Source of the DNA: Listeria swaminathanii
Lineage (GTDB): Bacteria > Bacillota > Bacilli > Lactobacillales > Listeriaceae
NCBI RefSeq assembly: GCF_014229645.1
Contig: NZ_JAATOD010000002.1
Span: 434,001-498,000, forward strand
Length of the DNA stretch: 64,000 nt
Direction of reading: 5' to 3'
This document shows, piece after piece, positions 38,280-47,700 of this stretch. The notes under the pieces are model-generated. The model was given only the letters and a program-made list of their open reading frames with translations. It had not been told where the DNA came from and ran no database searches. Numbering within the stretch: position 1 is the first letter of the stretch; every line of letters begins with the position of its first letter. Both the position numbers and the translations under genes were made by a program.

Positions 38280-38547
38280 AAAAAAAGACGCTCGAAATAA
38301 ACATTTCCAGCGTTGCCATCATGTTCGGGCGCCTATGCATAACGGGATGAGGCATAGACATGAACTACACGGCCAATGAGATGAATGAAAACAAATAATG
38401 ATTTTGGTGTCTAAACAGATGTCTGACTAGTTGCCATTCTATTGGAAGATGGATACACCAAAAGTCATTATAACCATGATAGGGTCTTATCCCCATGAAA
38501 ATCACATTAGTAAAAATGAAACTTTCATCGAGGTAAAACTCTATCCT
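38280..38547 (-). ncRNA. lhrA: Hfq-binding small RNA LhrA
   Basis: The 504-nt gap 38202-38705 has no credible gene but carries a complete sRNA unit on the minus strand. TTGCTT (38577-38582), a 16-nt spacer and TAAAAT (38555-38560) form a promoter predicting a start near 38548. A terminator with stem 38288-38313 (ACGCT plus GAAAT arms, GTTT loop) ends in seven T (38280-38286). The implied length of about 268 nt and the position upstream of a PfpI-like gene match the Listeria Hfq-dependent sRNA LhrA, from memory. LhrA acts post-transcriptionally on mRNAs such as lmo0850 and chiA. Exact ends are inferred. Confidence 0.75.
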
Positions 38548-38705
38548 ATAACTTATTTTACTATTGTTCTTGAAAAAAGCAAGTAAATAAATATAGATTT
38601 TTTGTGACGAAGCTAAAAAAGGTAAGAAAAACCTTACTATTATCTCCTGTTTCTGTATAGAAATGGTAATATTAGGAGTAAAAAAGAAACCATTACAGGT
38701 CCCTT

Positions 38706-38897
38706 TTAACTAAAAATTTCTACAATCATCCAAGAAATAATCGCGACTAATGGAATTAAGACCCATACATTATGGCCAAGTAAACTAGAACGAGTAGCTG
38801 GTTTATCTTCAAGCAGTTGAATTCTAGCACGTAAATCATGCACTTCAAGCTCTAGGTCCTGCACTTTATCTTCTAGTTCATATAAACGTTCTTCCAT
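38706..38897 (-). CDS. Small coiled-coil, C-terminally membrane-anchored protein
   Basis: This 63-residue protein has residues 1-32 forming a short leucine-heptad coiled coil (LYELEDKVQDLELEVHDLRARI) and residues 43-62 a single hydrophobic helix (VWVLIPLVAIISWMIVEIF). It is therefore probably a tail-anchored membrane protein that oligomerises through the coiled coil. I do not recognise a named family. ATG at 38897 has GGAGGG upstream. Its promoter region holds an inverted repeat, CTATTGT with ACAATAG. Confidence 0.75.
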   Translation of the reverse strand: MEERLYELEDKVQDLELEVHDLRARIQLLEDKPATRSSLLGHNVWVLIPLVAIISWMIVEIFS

Positions 38898-38985
38898 TTT
38901 AATCCCTCCACACCTTTTCTATTGTCTATTATACGTCACAATAGATGAAATACATCCTTCCATAGGCTGATTTATTGCTAATTTA

Positions 38986-39015
38986 TTGTCATATCGTTCA
39001 GGCATTTGCTACAAT
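38986..39015 (+). promoter_or_regulatory. sigma-A promoter of the orphan PTS IIA gene
   Basis: TTGTCA (38986-38991), an 18-nt spacer and TACAAT (39010-39015) lie about 32 nt before the ATG. Confidence 0.6.
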
Positions 39016-39047
39016 AAAAGAAAACAATCAACTGTTGGGGTGGAAAA

Positions 39048-39398
39048 ATGGAAATTCAAGTAGAAGAAGCTGTTGTAAAACTCATTTTGCATGGCGGAAA
39101 CACACGGAAAGAAGCGTATAAAGCGATTGATTTTGCGGAAAAGTATCAGTTCGACGAGGCCGATAAACATTTACAGATTGCTCAAGATCAGTTCCAAGAG
39201 GGTCATATTTGGCAAACAAAACTAGTATCCATTCGCGACTCAGAAACAGTAGCTCACCCGTCCTTTTTACTCATACACGGGCAAGACCACTTAATGACCG
39301 CACAAGCCGAATTACAGCTCGCTAAAAGGATCGTTGAACAATATAAACACCAACAACGCCTAGAAGAACGACTAACTAAACTCGAAAATCAAGCGTGA
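39048..39398 (+). CDS. Orphan PTS lactose/cellobiose-type IIA component
   Basis: This 116-residue three-helix protein of the PTS IIA Lac/Cel family has ILHGGNTRKEAYKAI in helix 1 and LLIHGQDHLMTAQAELQL in helix 3, containing the phosphorylated histidine of the HxQDHLM motif. No IIB, IIC or glycosidase gene is near. It must serve a PTS encoded elsewhere or act as a regulatory phosphoprotein. It has its own promoter. Its 3' end overlaps that of the convergent acetyltransferase gene by 10 nt. Confidence 0.88.
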   Translation: MEIQVEEAVVKLILHGGNTRKEAYKAIDFAEKYQFDEADKHLQIAQDQFQEGHIWQTKLVSIRDSETVAHPSFLLIHGQDHLMTAQAELQLAKRIVEQYKHQQRLEERLTKLENQA

Positions 39399-40264
39399 GA
39401 TGTAGCTGGAAATAAGAAATACGGTTCGCTTGTAAGAACATTCGGGCGCACAAACAACATATCCTCCGTTTCAATGATATGAGCCGCGTCAATGTAACTA
39501 CTCTTTTCTGGTGTGAAAAGAAGATGCATCGTTTCGATTTTTTTGGTAACCAGATAACTTAGAACTTCCACCACATCTAGTTTTTTCGTACTAAGGATAT
39601 CTAATACATATAAATCCGTATCTTCCTGTTCCATAAGAACAATGGCGTCTATTTCTTCAATATAATACAGCTCATTTTTTAACGCAATCAACACATAAAA
39701 CATCAGCAAGTCTTCACTATCTTTGACATCTAAAATGTTAGAAAGTGGCGCTCTTTCAGATACAATACGACTTATTAGCTGGAAATCGGTTTTATTATCG
39801 GGATTCAGCTTTTTTAAATGCGCAGATTTCCGCTTCAAACTGCTCGCATCCACGGTAAAACTGCTCTCCTCTACACGCTCAAAGCCAAATTTCGGATAAA
39901 AATCTAACACGGAATCATTCGCAAACAAATAAAGGAAATCATATTGCGTTTCATACTTGGCTATCACGTGATCTAACAATTTTTTCGCAAGTCCCTGGCC
40001 GCGGTAATCCGGATGCGTCATTACCGTCCCAATTTGTAGCGCACTATAATCCTCGCCCTGATAGATTAAGCTCATTTTATTGATGGAAACATTCGCAATA
40101 ACTTCATTATTATCGATATAAGAATAACAAACGTACTTATCATTCCAAAAGCCTTTATGAAACCATTCTTCAAAATTAATATCAAATGTACTTTCAGCCA
40201 GTTTATTAAAACTATCACGATATAGTTTATTTTCTTTGTAGTCACTTATCATTTCATAATTCAT
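39389..40264 (-). CDS. GNAT-family N-acetyltransferase
   Basis: This 291-residue protein has an N-terminal GNAT domain with the acetyl-CoA loop motif QIGTVMTHPDYRGQGLAKKLLDHVI at about residues 78-102. FLYLFANDSVLDFYPKFGFE follows. The C-terminal 150 residues are a second domain of less obvious relation, possibly an incomplete GNAT repeat. Acceptor substrate unknown. It appears monocistronic and converges on the PTS IIA gene. Confidence 0.85.
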   Translation of the reverse strand: MNYEMISDYKENKLYRDSFNKLAESTFDINFEEWFHKGFWNDKYVCYSYIDNNEVIANVSINKMSLIYQGEDYSALQIGTVMTHPDYRGQGLAKKLLDHVIAKYETQYDFLYLFANDSVLDFYPKFGFERVEESSFTVDASSLKRKSAHLKKLNPDNKTDFQLISRIVSERAPLSNILDVKDSEDLLMFYVLIALKNELYYIEEIDAIVLMEQEDTDLYVLDILSTKKLDVVEVLSYLVTKKIETMHLLFTPEKSSYIDAAHIIETEDMLFVRPNVLTSEPYFLFPATSHA

Positions 40265-40343
40265 CGTTCTAATCCTCTATTCATTCCTATAAAAATAACA
40301 GGTACAACGCGAAATACGTTCTACCTGCTCATTTTTATTTAAT

Positions 40344-40652
40344 TTAACGTATTCCAAGCGCTATTTTTGCATAGCGTGACATACGGTCCTTAGTCCAAGG
40401 TGGATTCCAAACAAGGTTCACATTTGTATCCTTGACTTCCGGAATATCACTTAATGCCATTTGTACTTGCTCTGTTAAAATACCAGCAAGCGGACATCCC
40501 ATCGTTGTAAGCGTCATTGACACAGTACAAAGCCCGTCATCATCTAATTCAACATCGTATACAAGACCAATGTTCACAATATCAATTCCAAGTTCTGGAT
40601 CGATAACTTGCTCTAATGCGCCCATTAAGTTTTCTTTCAGTTGCTCATCCAT
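40344..40652 (-). CDS. SufT-like MIP18/DUF59 iron-sulfur assembly factor
   Basis: This 102-residue protein of the MIP18 (DUF59, PaaD/SufT) family has the motifs VIDPELGIDIVNIGLVYDVELDD and MTLTTMGCPLAGIL with the single conserved cysteine, and a closing VWNPPWTKDRMS. The family helps deliver Fe-S clusters to target proteins. The start is ATG at 40652, with AGGAGG upstream; the longer frame from 40676 would include that box. A Fur-box-like palindrome overlaps the promoter, consistent with iron control. Confidence 0.9.
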   Translation of the reverse strand: MDEQLKENLMGALEQVIDPELGIDIVNIGLVYDVELDDDGLCTVSMTLTTMGCPLAGILTEQVQMALSDIPEVKDTNVNLVWNPPWTKDRMSRYAKIALGIR

Positions 40653-40688
40653 GAAGCATATGCCTCCTTTTTGCAATTTTGTACATTT

Positions 40689-40721
40689 ATTGTATCATAT
40701 ATGAGAATGATTTTCATTATA
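40689..40721 (-). promoter_or_regulatory. Fur-box-like site over the SufT-like gene promoter
   Basis: GAGAATGATTTTCATTATA (40703-40721) matches the 19-bp Fur consensus at 15 positions. A -10 candidate TACAAT lies at 40689-40694 on the minus strand, so the site covers the -35 region of the SufT-like gene. Confidence 0.55.
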
Positions 40722-41469
40722 AGAATTTCTCGAAAAAACTAACCCCTTGCAGCATTCCTTCAACAGAAACTTTATGTTTTGCATTATCATCAATAATGAA
40801 TTCCACATTATCCGCCAAGCTTTCTTCTACAAGTGTTTGATACAACTTTTCGCTATAAGCAAACGGCACAACATCGTCTTTCTTCCCATGCCAAAGTAAC
40901 AATGGTCGATTATTTATTTTGGTAATATTTTGCGTTAAGTCATATTTTTGCAAGGCCAAAATCCGTTCATCGACATCATATGGAAACGTTAATCCTTGCG
41001 CCAAAGCGTACTTAGATAATTCTTTCGCAAAATCAACATAGTAGGCGCTCCCCATTAAGCTAACCGCCACTTTAATATCTTCATGTTGCCCAAGAAGCCC
41101 AAGTGATGTAATAGCCCCCATCGAAACTCCACCAACCCCAATACGGCTAGCATCTGTTTTTCCAGCTTTAATTAGTTCGCCTGTAATTAACGGAAATTCC
41201 GTAATGTTTGTCTCTATCACATCCCAAAAGAACGTAGCTTGATCTTCCGGGTTAGCCCCTTGCAGACGTTCCCCGTGTAACTTCGCATCTGGTAAAACTA
41301 CGCGAAAACCACGCTGCGCAAGCAAATATCCATAATGCAAATACAATTCTTTTTGAGAAGTAAAACCATGATAAAAAATGATTGTTGGTAACATTTTATC
41401 AGCATTCTCACTGTTACTAATATGTAAAACTGGTATTCCCGCAATTTGTTCATTTTCCACTTGAATCAT
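40717..41469 (-). CDS. Alpha/beta hydrolase (dienelactone-hydrolase/YitV-like)
   Basis: This 250-residue alpha/beta hydrolase has the nucleophile elbow GGVSMGAITSLG (Ser), an early oxyanion strand FYHGFTSQKE, and a late LLLWHGKKDDVVPF (Asp) and NAKHKVS (His), completing a Ser-Asp-His triad. It is probably an esterase or peptidase-like enzyme; substrate unknown. Its stop overlaps the Fur-box region in front of the SufT-like gene, so read-through into that gene is possible. ATG 41469 is the only good start. Confidence 0.87.
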   Translation of the reverse strand: MIQVENEQIAGIPVLHISNSENADKMLPTIIFYHGFTSQKELYLHYGYLLAQRGFRVVLPDAKLHGERLQGANPEDQATFFWDVIETNITEFPLITGELIKAGKTDASRIGVGGVSMGAITSLGLLGQHEDIKVAVSLMGSAYYVDFAKELSKYALAQGLTFPYDVDERILALQKYDLTQNITKINNRPLLLWHGKKDDVVPFAYSEKLYQTLVEESLADNVEFIIDDNAKHKVSVEGMLQGVSFFEKFL

Positions 41470-41620
41470 TGTGAAGCCTCATTTCTATAGGGTTTATTAA
41501 GCTATTGTAAAGGTCAGAATCATTTACAAATTTGTGCTAAACGTCTATCATTAATGTGTGCCCTTATTTTAGCATGAAGGGGCAGCTTTGAACCAACCAT
41601 ATGAATTAAAGGAGCAAATT

Positions 41621-42433
41621 ATGTCTAAAAAATTAATCGTACTAGACCTTGATGGCACAACACTTCGAGATGATTTAACTATCTCCTCGCATACAAAAAA
41701 CACTTTAGAGAAAGCTCGTATGGCCGGTCATGAAGTAATGATTGCGACAGGACGTCCATATCGAATTAGTGGCTCTTACTATCACGAACTCGAATTAACC
41801 ACACCAATTGTGAATTTCAACGGCGCTGTCTATCACCACCCGAGACTTACTACATTTGCAGAAGGCTATCATCATGCCATTGATTTACAAGTAGTTCACG
41901 AATTACTCGATTTCTCAAACGGCTTTTCATTAGATAATATTGCAGCAGAAGTGCAAGATAATGTCTTTTTAAAAGAGCGAAACAATAGCGTTCCCGAAAC
42001 ATTCCATTTAGGTACAGAGAATATTGTGTTCGGAAACATCCGCGACGCTATTCAATCCGATGCTACCTCTTTATTATTTTTCGGCAAAATGGACCAACTA
42101 GATTTAATCAGCAAGCACTTGGATGAATCTCTGTCTGGCGTCATTTCCCATCACACATGGGGCGCATCCGCTTGGCCAGCCGTGGAAATTATTAAATTTG
42201 GTATCCACAAAGCAATTGGCGTACAAGCTGCAGCCAAAACACTCGGATTTGATCGTAAAGATATCATTGCATTTGGTGATGAAACAAACGATTTACAAAT
42301 GCTTGATTATGCTGGTGTTGGGGTTGCCATGGGTAATGCCGCTGAATCTGTTAAAAACGTAGCAAATGTAGTAACCGCCTCCAACCAAGATGATGGCATC
42401 GCGCTATATTTAGAAGAAAACTTAAACTTATAA
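41621..42433 (+). CDS. Cof-type HAD phosphatase
   Basis: This 270-residue Cof-like (class IIB) sugar phosphatase has motif I LIVLDLDGTTLRDDLT near residues 5-20, motif II MIATGRPYR, a C2 cap domain in the middle, Lys motif 'IHKAIGVQ', and motif IV FGDETNDLQMLDYAGVGVAMGNA. Probably a sugar- or flavin-phosphate phosphatase. GGAG lies 6 nt before ATG 41621; an ATG at 41588 lacks this. Confidence 0.88.
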   Translation: MSKKLIVLDLDGTTLRDDLTISSHTKNTLEKARMAGHEVMIATGRPYRISGSYYHELELTTPIVNFNGAVYHHPRLTTFAEGYHHAIDLQVVHELLDFSNGFSLDNIAAEVQDNVFLKERNNSVPETFHLGTENIVFGNIRDAIQSDATSLLFFGKMDQLDLISKHLDESLSGVISHHTWGASAWPAVEIIKFGIHKAIGVQAAAKTLGFDRKDIIAFGDETNDLQMLDYAGVGVAMGNAAESVKNVANVVTASNQDDGIALYLEENLNL

Positions 42434-42434
42434 T

Positions 42435-42512
42435 AAAAAGCTGCAAGTAAGGTCTTACAAAAGTTAGGAATTCTAATTTTTGATTCAAGAGCCATTACCT
42501 TGCAGCTTTTTT
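42435..42512. terminator. Long-loop bidirectional terminator
   Basis: AAAAAGCTGCAAG (42435-42447) pairs with CTTGCAGCTTTTTT (42499-42512) across a loop of about 50 nt. It lies between convergent genes, with T-runs on both strands. The long loop is unusual. Confidence 0.75.
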
Positions 42513-43413
42513 ACATCATTTTATTTTTATACATTGCCATTGCTAATTTTTGGTCAGCTTCTGAACGGAAATCACCGAACACGCTAGAAGTTTCCATAAC
42601 GTTAATAAAGGCTTTAGGATCAAATTCCCCAACAATGTGCGTAATATCATATAATTCGTATCGCGTAATTACCATGATAAGCATTGCTACATCTTCTTTG
42701 GAATAGCCACCCATCGCATCTACCACAGTAATTCCACGCACCATATTTTCATGGATTGCTTTAATCACTGTTTCGGAATGTTGCGTCATAATCATGACCG
42801 TTAATTTCTGGTGTCGCGTATGAATAATATCAATCACTCGACTTTGAACATACAGAGAAATAAGTGTGTACAGCGCAAATGTCCAATCATACGCAAAGCC
42901 TGCCACAATAATAATAACTCCATTTAAAAGCAAAAAATACTTTCCAAAAGAACGCCCGGTTTTAATTGTAATATACATTGCTACGATATCGAGCCCGCCA
43001 GTAGAAATACCGAATTTCAAAGCCAAACCAATACCAACAGAAGCAATTAATGCCCCAAAAATCGCATTAAGTAAAATATCATTCGATACTTGCACTTCCG
43101 GAATAACAATCAAGAAAAAAGACATAAAAGCAACTGTTAAAAAGCTGAAAACAGTAAATGATTTCCCTACTTTTAACCATCCTAAAATTGCCACTGGAAT
43201 ATTTAACAGCAGAACAAGTAGCCCTGTTGAAATAGAAATATTCATTGAATCACGTAACATGTCTGAACCTAGTTGTGCAACCCCATTTAATCCAGCCGCA
43301 TAAACTTGTGCTGGTATTAAAAAGAAGTTCATGCCTATCGCGTTTAAAAGTGCCGCTATAATCGCAATGGCGGTTTTTTTAGCATATTCTCTATATACTA
43401 TTTTTGAACTCAT
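42511..43413 (-). CDS. YitT-family membrane protein (DUF161 and DUF2179)
   Basis: This 300-residue protein has five or so N-terminal transmembrane helices of the DUF161/YitT type (FFLIPAQVYAAGLNGVAQLGSDML). A soluble C-terminal DUF2179 domain follows (MVRGITVVDAMGGYSKEDVAMLIMVITRYELYDI). These proteins are common in Firmicutes; function is unresolved, with transport or nucleotide sensing suggested. ATG at 43413 follows GGAG with 8-nt spacing; a frame from 43482 would lack one. Confidence 0.87.
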   Translation of the reverse strand: MSSKIVYREYAKKTAIAIIAALLNAIGMNFFLIPAQVYAAGLNGVAQLGSDMLRDSMNISISTGLLVLLLNIPVAILGWLKVGKSFTVFSFLTVAFMSFFLIVIPEVQVSNDILLNAIFGALIASVGIGLALKFGISTGGLDIVAMYITIKTGRSFGKYFLLLNGVIIIVAGFAYDWTFALYTLISLYVQSRVIDIIHTRHQKLTVMIMTQHSETVIKAIHENMVRGITVVDAMGGYSKEDVAMLIMVITRYELYDITHIVGEFDPKAFINVMETSSVFGDFRSEADQKLAMAMYKNKMM

Positions 43414-43496
43414 TTTCTTCTCTCCTTTTTTGGCCCTAACATAACATACCAACTTTCCAGAGAAAAGAGAAGCCTTTTTCATTATTTTTTTGATTT

Positions 43497-43859
43497 TTAA
43501 TTAAATAATGGATATCCTCCTGATAAATAGAAGCCCAACGATACAGTAATCACTACAACAATAACAAAAATCATTAAAAACATCCCTGTTGGTTTTTGTT
43601 GTTTTCTATAGCTGAGCAACATCTCCACAACACCAATCACAATAATTCCCATTAGAATTTTAAATATCGCTAAAATCCAACTTTGTTCCACGCTGTACTT
43701 TACCATCATAATCCCGCTCAGTATTACGAGAATATAAAAAACTCGATTAATCATTTGTAACATCGTAAAACTTTTCGCTGATTTTGAATAAATGAGTAAA
43801 GCTGTAACAGTTAGCACAACAATCGCTACCCAAGAAATCAAATGAACATAACCCCACAT
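43497..43859 (-). CDS. YisL-like membrane protein (DUF1516)
   Basis: This 120-residue protein with four predicted transmembrane helices matches the DUF1516/YisL family in length and pattern ([46 protein letters not shown]). Function unknown. It lies just after the yisK-like gene on the same strand; in B. subtilis yisK and yisL are also neighbours near addAB. Probably the last gene of the addBA operon. Confidence 0.85.
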   Translation of the reverse strand: MWGYVHLISWVAIVVLTVTALLIYSKSAKSFTMLQMINRVFYILVILSGIMMVKYSVEQSWILAIFKILMGIIVIGVVEMLLSYRKQQKPTGMFLMIFVIVVVITVSLGFYLSGGYPLFN

Positions 43860-43879
43860 ACTATTTCCTTCTTTCCCTA

Positions 43880-44728
43880 TTAAGATTTTCTTACTTGATT
43901 TGTTAATGTTCCAATTTTATCGATCGTAATTTCTACGGTATCTCCATCCTGTAGAAACGTCGGAGGAGTCATCCCTTTTCCCACGCCACTCGGAGTTCCC
44001 GTTGCTATTATATCACCAGGAAATAACGTATGTCCTTTAGATAGATCTGAAATGATCCTAGCCAAGTTAAATATAAATTTATCTGTCGAGTCAGATTGCC
44101 TCACTTCACCATTAACCTTAGTTTCAATATGAAAAATAACTTCTTTACTTGCATCGTTTTCCAGCACATATGGACCAATCGGACAACTTGCATCAAGACT
44201 TTTCCCAAGAAAAAATTGTTTATGCTTTTTCTGAAGATCACGAGCTGTAACATCATTCAAAATAGTAAATCCAAAAACAGCAGATAATGCTTCTTTTTCA
44301 GATATATCTCGCACTTCTTCTCCGATAATCACTGCAAGTTCGCCTTCATAATCTAATTGCGCGGTTAAATTTTGATGGAGCTCAATTTTTCCATTGTGTG
44401 GCAATAAACTGTTAGCGCTCTTTGTAAATACAAGAATATGCTCTGGAACGTCTTCTTTGCTTCCCATTTCTAATACATGATTATAATAGTTTTTCCCTAT
44501 TGCGATAATATTATTTGGCGGCATAAAAGGAATTTGAATTTCCACATCCGATAAAGCAATTTCCCCGCTGATTCCTTTTAATTCAGGAATAGCTGGTTTT
44601 TCTTTAATAAAGTCTAAAAGGGTAGCTGGCGGATTCGAAAAAATCGTTTTTGCAGAGATAATTTTATTTTCAGTTGTTAAAATACCATAATCCAACTGCC
44701 CTTGATGCCGATAACTCAACCACTTCAT
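43880..44728 (-). CDS. Fumarylacetoacetate hydrolase-family protein, YisK-like
   Basis: This 282-residue protein of the FAH superfamily has the metal-site motifs [16 protein letters not shown] (Glu ligands), [13 protein letters not shown] and [21 protein letters not shown]. Relatives act as oxaloacetate tautomerase/decarboxylase or acylpyruvate hydrolase. B. subtilis YisK has also been tied to cell-shape control. The ATG directly abuts the addA stop, so it is translationally coupled to addA, though a metabolic rather than DNA-repair role is likely. Confidence 0.87.
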   Translation of the reverse strand: MKWLSYRHQGQLDYGILTTENKIISAKTIFSNPPATLLDFIKEKPAIPELKGISGEIALSDVEIQIPFMPPNNIIAIGKNYYNHVLEMGSKEDVPEHILVFTKSANSLLPHNGKIELHQNLTAQLDYEGELAVIIGEEVRDISEKEALSAVFGFTILNDVTARDLQKKHKQFFLGKSLDASCPIGPYVLENDASKEVIFHIETKVNGEVRQSDSTDKFIFNLARIISDLSKGHTLFPGDIIATGTPSGVGKGMTPPTFLQDGDTVEITIDKIGTLTNQVRKS

Positions 44729-47700
44729 TTAAAAACCATCCTTTGTATTTATTTGACATATATGTTGTCCATCGAAGAAATAGAGATATGCTTTAGTAAC
44801 TTGCTTCCCAGTAATAGCTTGGATTGCTTCTGCGTAAAGTTTGATTTGTATTTGATAGCGCTCTTTCATTACTTTTTCAGCAGCTTCCCAATCAGCATAT
44901 CTTCCTTCTATTTTATCTGTTTTATAGTCAATTAAAGTAATTGTTTCTTCCTCTTCAATCATGCCATCAACAACACCTTGAATGAGCACACGTTCGTCTA
45001 CATCCGTTTGCTTGTATAACTTAGATACAGGCAATAAATAACTGAATGGAACTTCACGCTTGACTAAGGCTTTTTTCTGTAACATAGTTTTTCCTAATGC
45101 TGATTCAAAGAAACCCAGTATTTGCTGTATATTGATTGCTTTAAGTTGCGCTTCTGTTAAGATATCTTTTTCCTGCATCGTTTGTAAAAGTAATACTATA
45201 TCATCTTTTGTAGGTTTATCTTCTAACGAAACTGCTTGCATCAGAGTATGCATTGCCGTACCAATTTCTGTTGCAGATAATTTATTTTGTTGTAAGAATT
45301 TTGGTCTATCTAATGATACTTTTTGAAATTCTTTTAGCAAAGTAGTATCACTCCAGCTATCTTGCAGTGAGAATTGCCGTTTAAGCTCTGTTACAGACTG
45401 CTTAGCGCGAATTTCGGTGGCCGCCTCATTTTGGTACTCGTAGTTCATATATTGCTGAATTTCGTCCTTATATGGACTTTGGACGGGTACTGGCTGATGT
45501 TCTTTTATATTTTCCAGCCAATTGTCTGATTCAGTTCTTTCTAGCTCATTAGTTAAAAACATTTCTTTAGTTTTTATTTCAATTTGGAGCTTCATATCGG
45601 TCGGAAGCGTTTGAATCATTTCTTCACACAGCAAGTCTTTAAAGCTTGAATGTCTAATGGTTGCGTTTCCTATCCAATCCAAATAACATTTCGCCTTCGC
45701 TCTAGTTGCTGCTGGCAGAATGGTTTCTTTTCCTTTTGCTACTTGCAACCAATTTTTACTTGTTTTTTCAAAATCTGGTACAGTTGCTGTCAAAATCAAC
45801 TTTTCTTCGGCACGAGTAAGCGCAACGTATAAAACACGCATTTCTTCCGCAATCATTTCACGAGATTTTTTTTGCTTGATTGCTTGTTGCATAATTGTTG
45901 GGTAAACAATCATTTTCTGGATATCTCGATAATTAGATGCAAAGCCGTAATCTTTGTCTAAAAGCGTTTTGCTATAAATATCACGCATATTAAACTTTCT
46001 ACTTAATCCAGAAACAATAACTACTGGAAACTCTAGACCTTTACTGGCATGGATAGTCATCATCCGAACAACATCTTCTTTTTCTCCAAGTGTTTTTGCT
46101 GTGCCTAGGTCGTCGCCACGAACTTCCAATCGCTCAACAAAACGGACAAAACGGAACAAGCCTCGGAAGGAAGTTTTTTCGTATTGGTTAGCTCGGTCGT
46201 ATAACGCTCGTAAATTCGCTTGCCGTTGTTTACCACCAGGCAATCCACCAACAAATTCATAAAAATTCGTTTCTTGATAAATTTGCCAAATTAATGATGT
46301 TAAATTTTCTCGGATTGATAATTCGCGCCAAGTATTTAGTTGTTGAATAAAATCACTTATTTTGTCAGCCGTTTCTGAAACAGTTATATCCTTGTATGCC
46401 AACAACGCATCAAAGAAATAACCATTTTTCTTCGCCATGCGGACTTGCCCTAATTCTTCTTCGTTTAGACCAATTATCGGTGAACGTAAAACAGCAGCTA
46501 ACGGAATATCTTGATATGGATTGTCGATTACTTTCATCAGCGCAATCATCGTAGCTACTTCTGTTGTTTCAAAATAACCAGAATTATTATTAGCATAAAA
46601 GGGGATGTCTTGCACCTTCATCGCTTCTTCCATATCTGGAGCACTTGTCATTGCCCGCGCTAAAATAACTATATCTCGGTATTGGATAGGTCTATTTTGC
46701 TTCATTTTTTTATCATAGATAGGAAACTTATTGTCTACCATTTCTCTGATTTTCATTGCAATTGCCCGAGATTCTACTTGATTTTTCTGTAATTCTTGCG
46801 GTGATAATTCATCTTCCGTTTCTTTCTCTTCTGATTTCATATCGATCAATAAAAGTTCTGTCGCCATATCATTGGTTTCAGGAAAACTTGCACCTAAAGT
46901 TAACTCTGCAGCCGTATCATAATCAATTTCCGCAATATGTCTATCCATCAATTGATGAAAGATAAAATTGGTGGCGTCTAATACTTCTTTTCTACTTCTG
47001 AAGTTTTGCGATAAATCAATACGTATCCCGCTACCCATTCCATCTTGCTGATAAGCTTGATATTTTGTCATGAATAACGTTGGTTCCGCTAAACGGAATC
47101 GATAGATAGATTGCTTTACATCGCCAACCATGAATAAGTTTCCTTTTTTTTCACTGGGGTTAGTTACAAGTCCCAGAATAGTTTCTTGCACCATATTAGT
47201 ATCTTGATATTCATCAATTAATACTTCTTTAAATTGCTTCTGATAATTTTGAGCCACTTCAGATGCATCGTTATCTTTTAATAGGATTTTTAAAGCTAAG
47301 TGCTCTAAGTCATTAAAATCTAATACGCCACGTTGTTGTTTCTCTTCAAAGAAATTTTTGGCGAATTTTTTTACTAATTCACTTAGCGTTTGAATGTCTG
47401 GTTTCATTTTTTCTAAGTCAGCCAAGTAATTTTTTTCTTCTCTTGAAAACCAGTCTGTCGCGATGTTTTTCATTTCTTTTTTTGCAGCATCTCGAAATTT
47501 TTTCGTTTCTTCAACATATACTTCATCATAATCACTTTTATTTTTAAGCGTTGGAATCCGTTTGAAATCAATGCGTTCAATAACTGATTTCAACTGCTCC
47601 CAGCTGTCCCAATTCAATTTTGATAATGCATCAATTTGAGCTAAATCATTTTCTAATGTAGCTAAATAAGGCGCAGGGCCATTATTTTCATTTGCATAAT

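Noticed and set aside
38640..38700. Hairpin GTAAG/CTTAC after the coiled-coil protein gene
   Set aside because: Short 5-bp alternative pairings without a convincing T-run on either strand; not strong enough to call a terminator.
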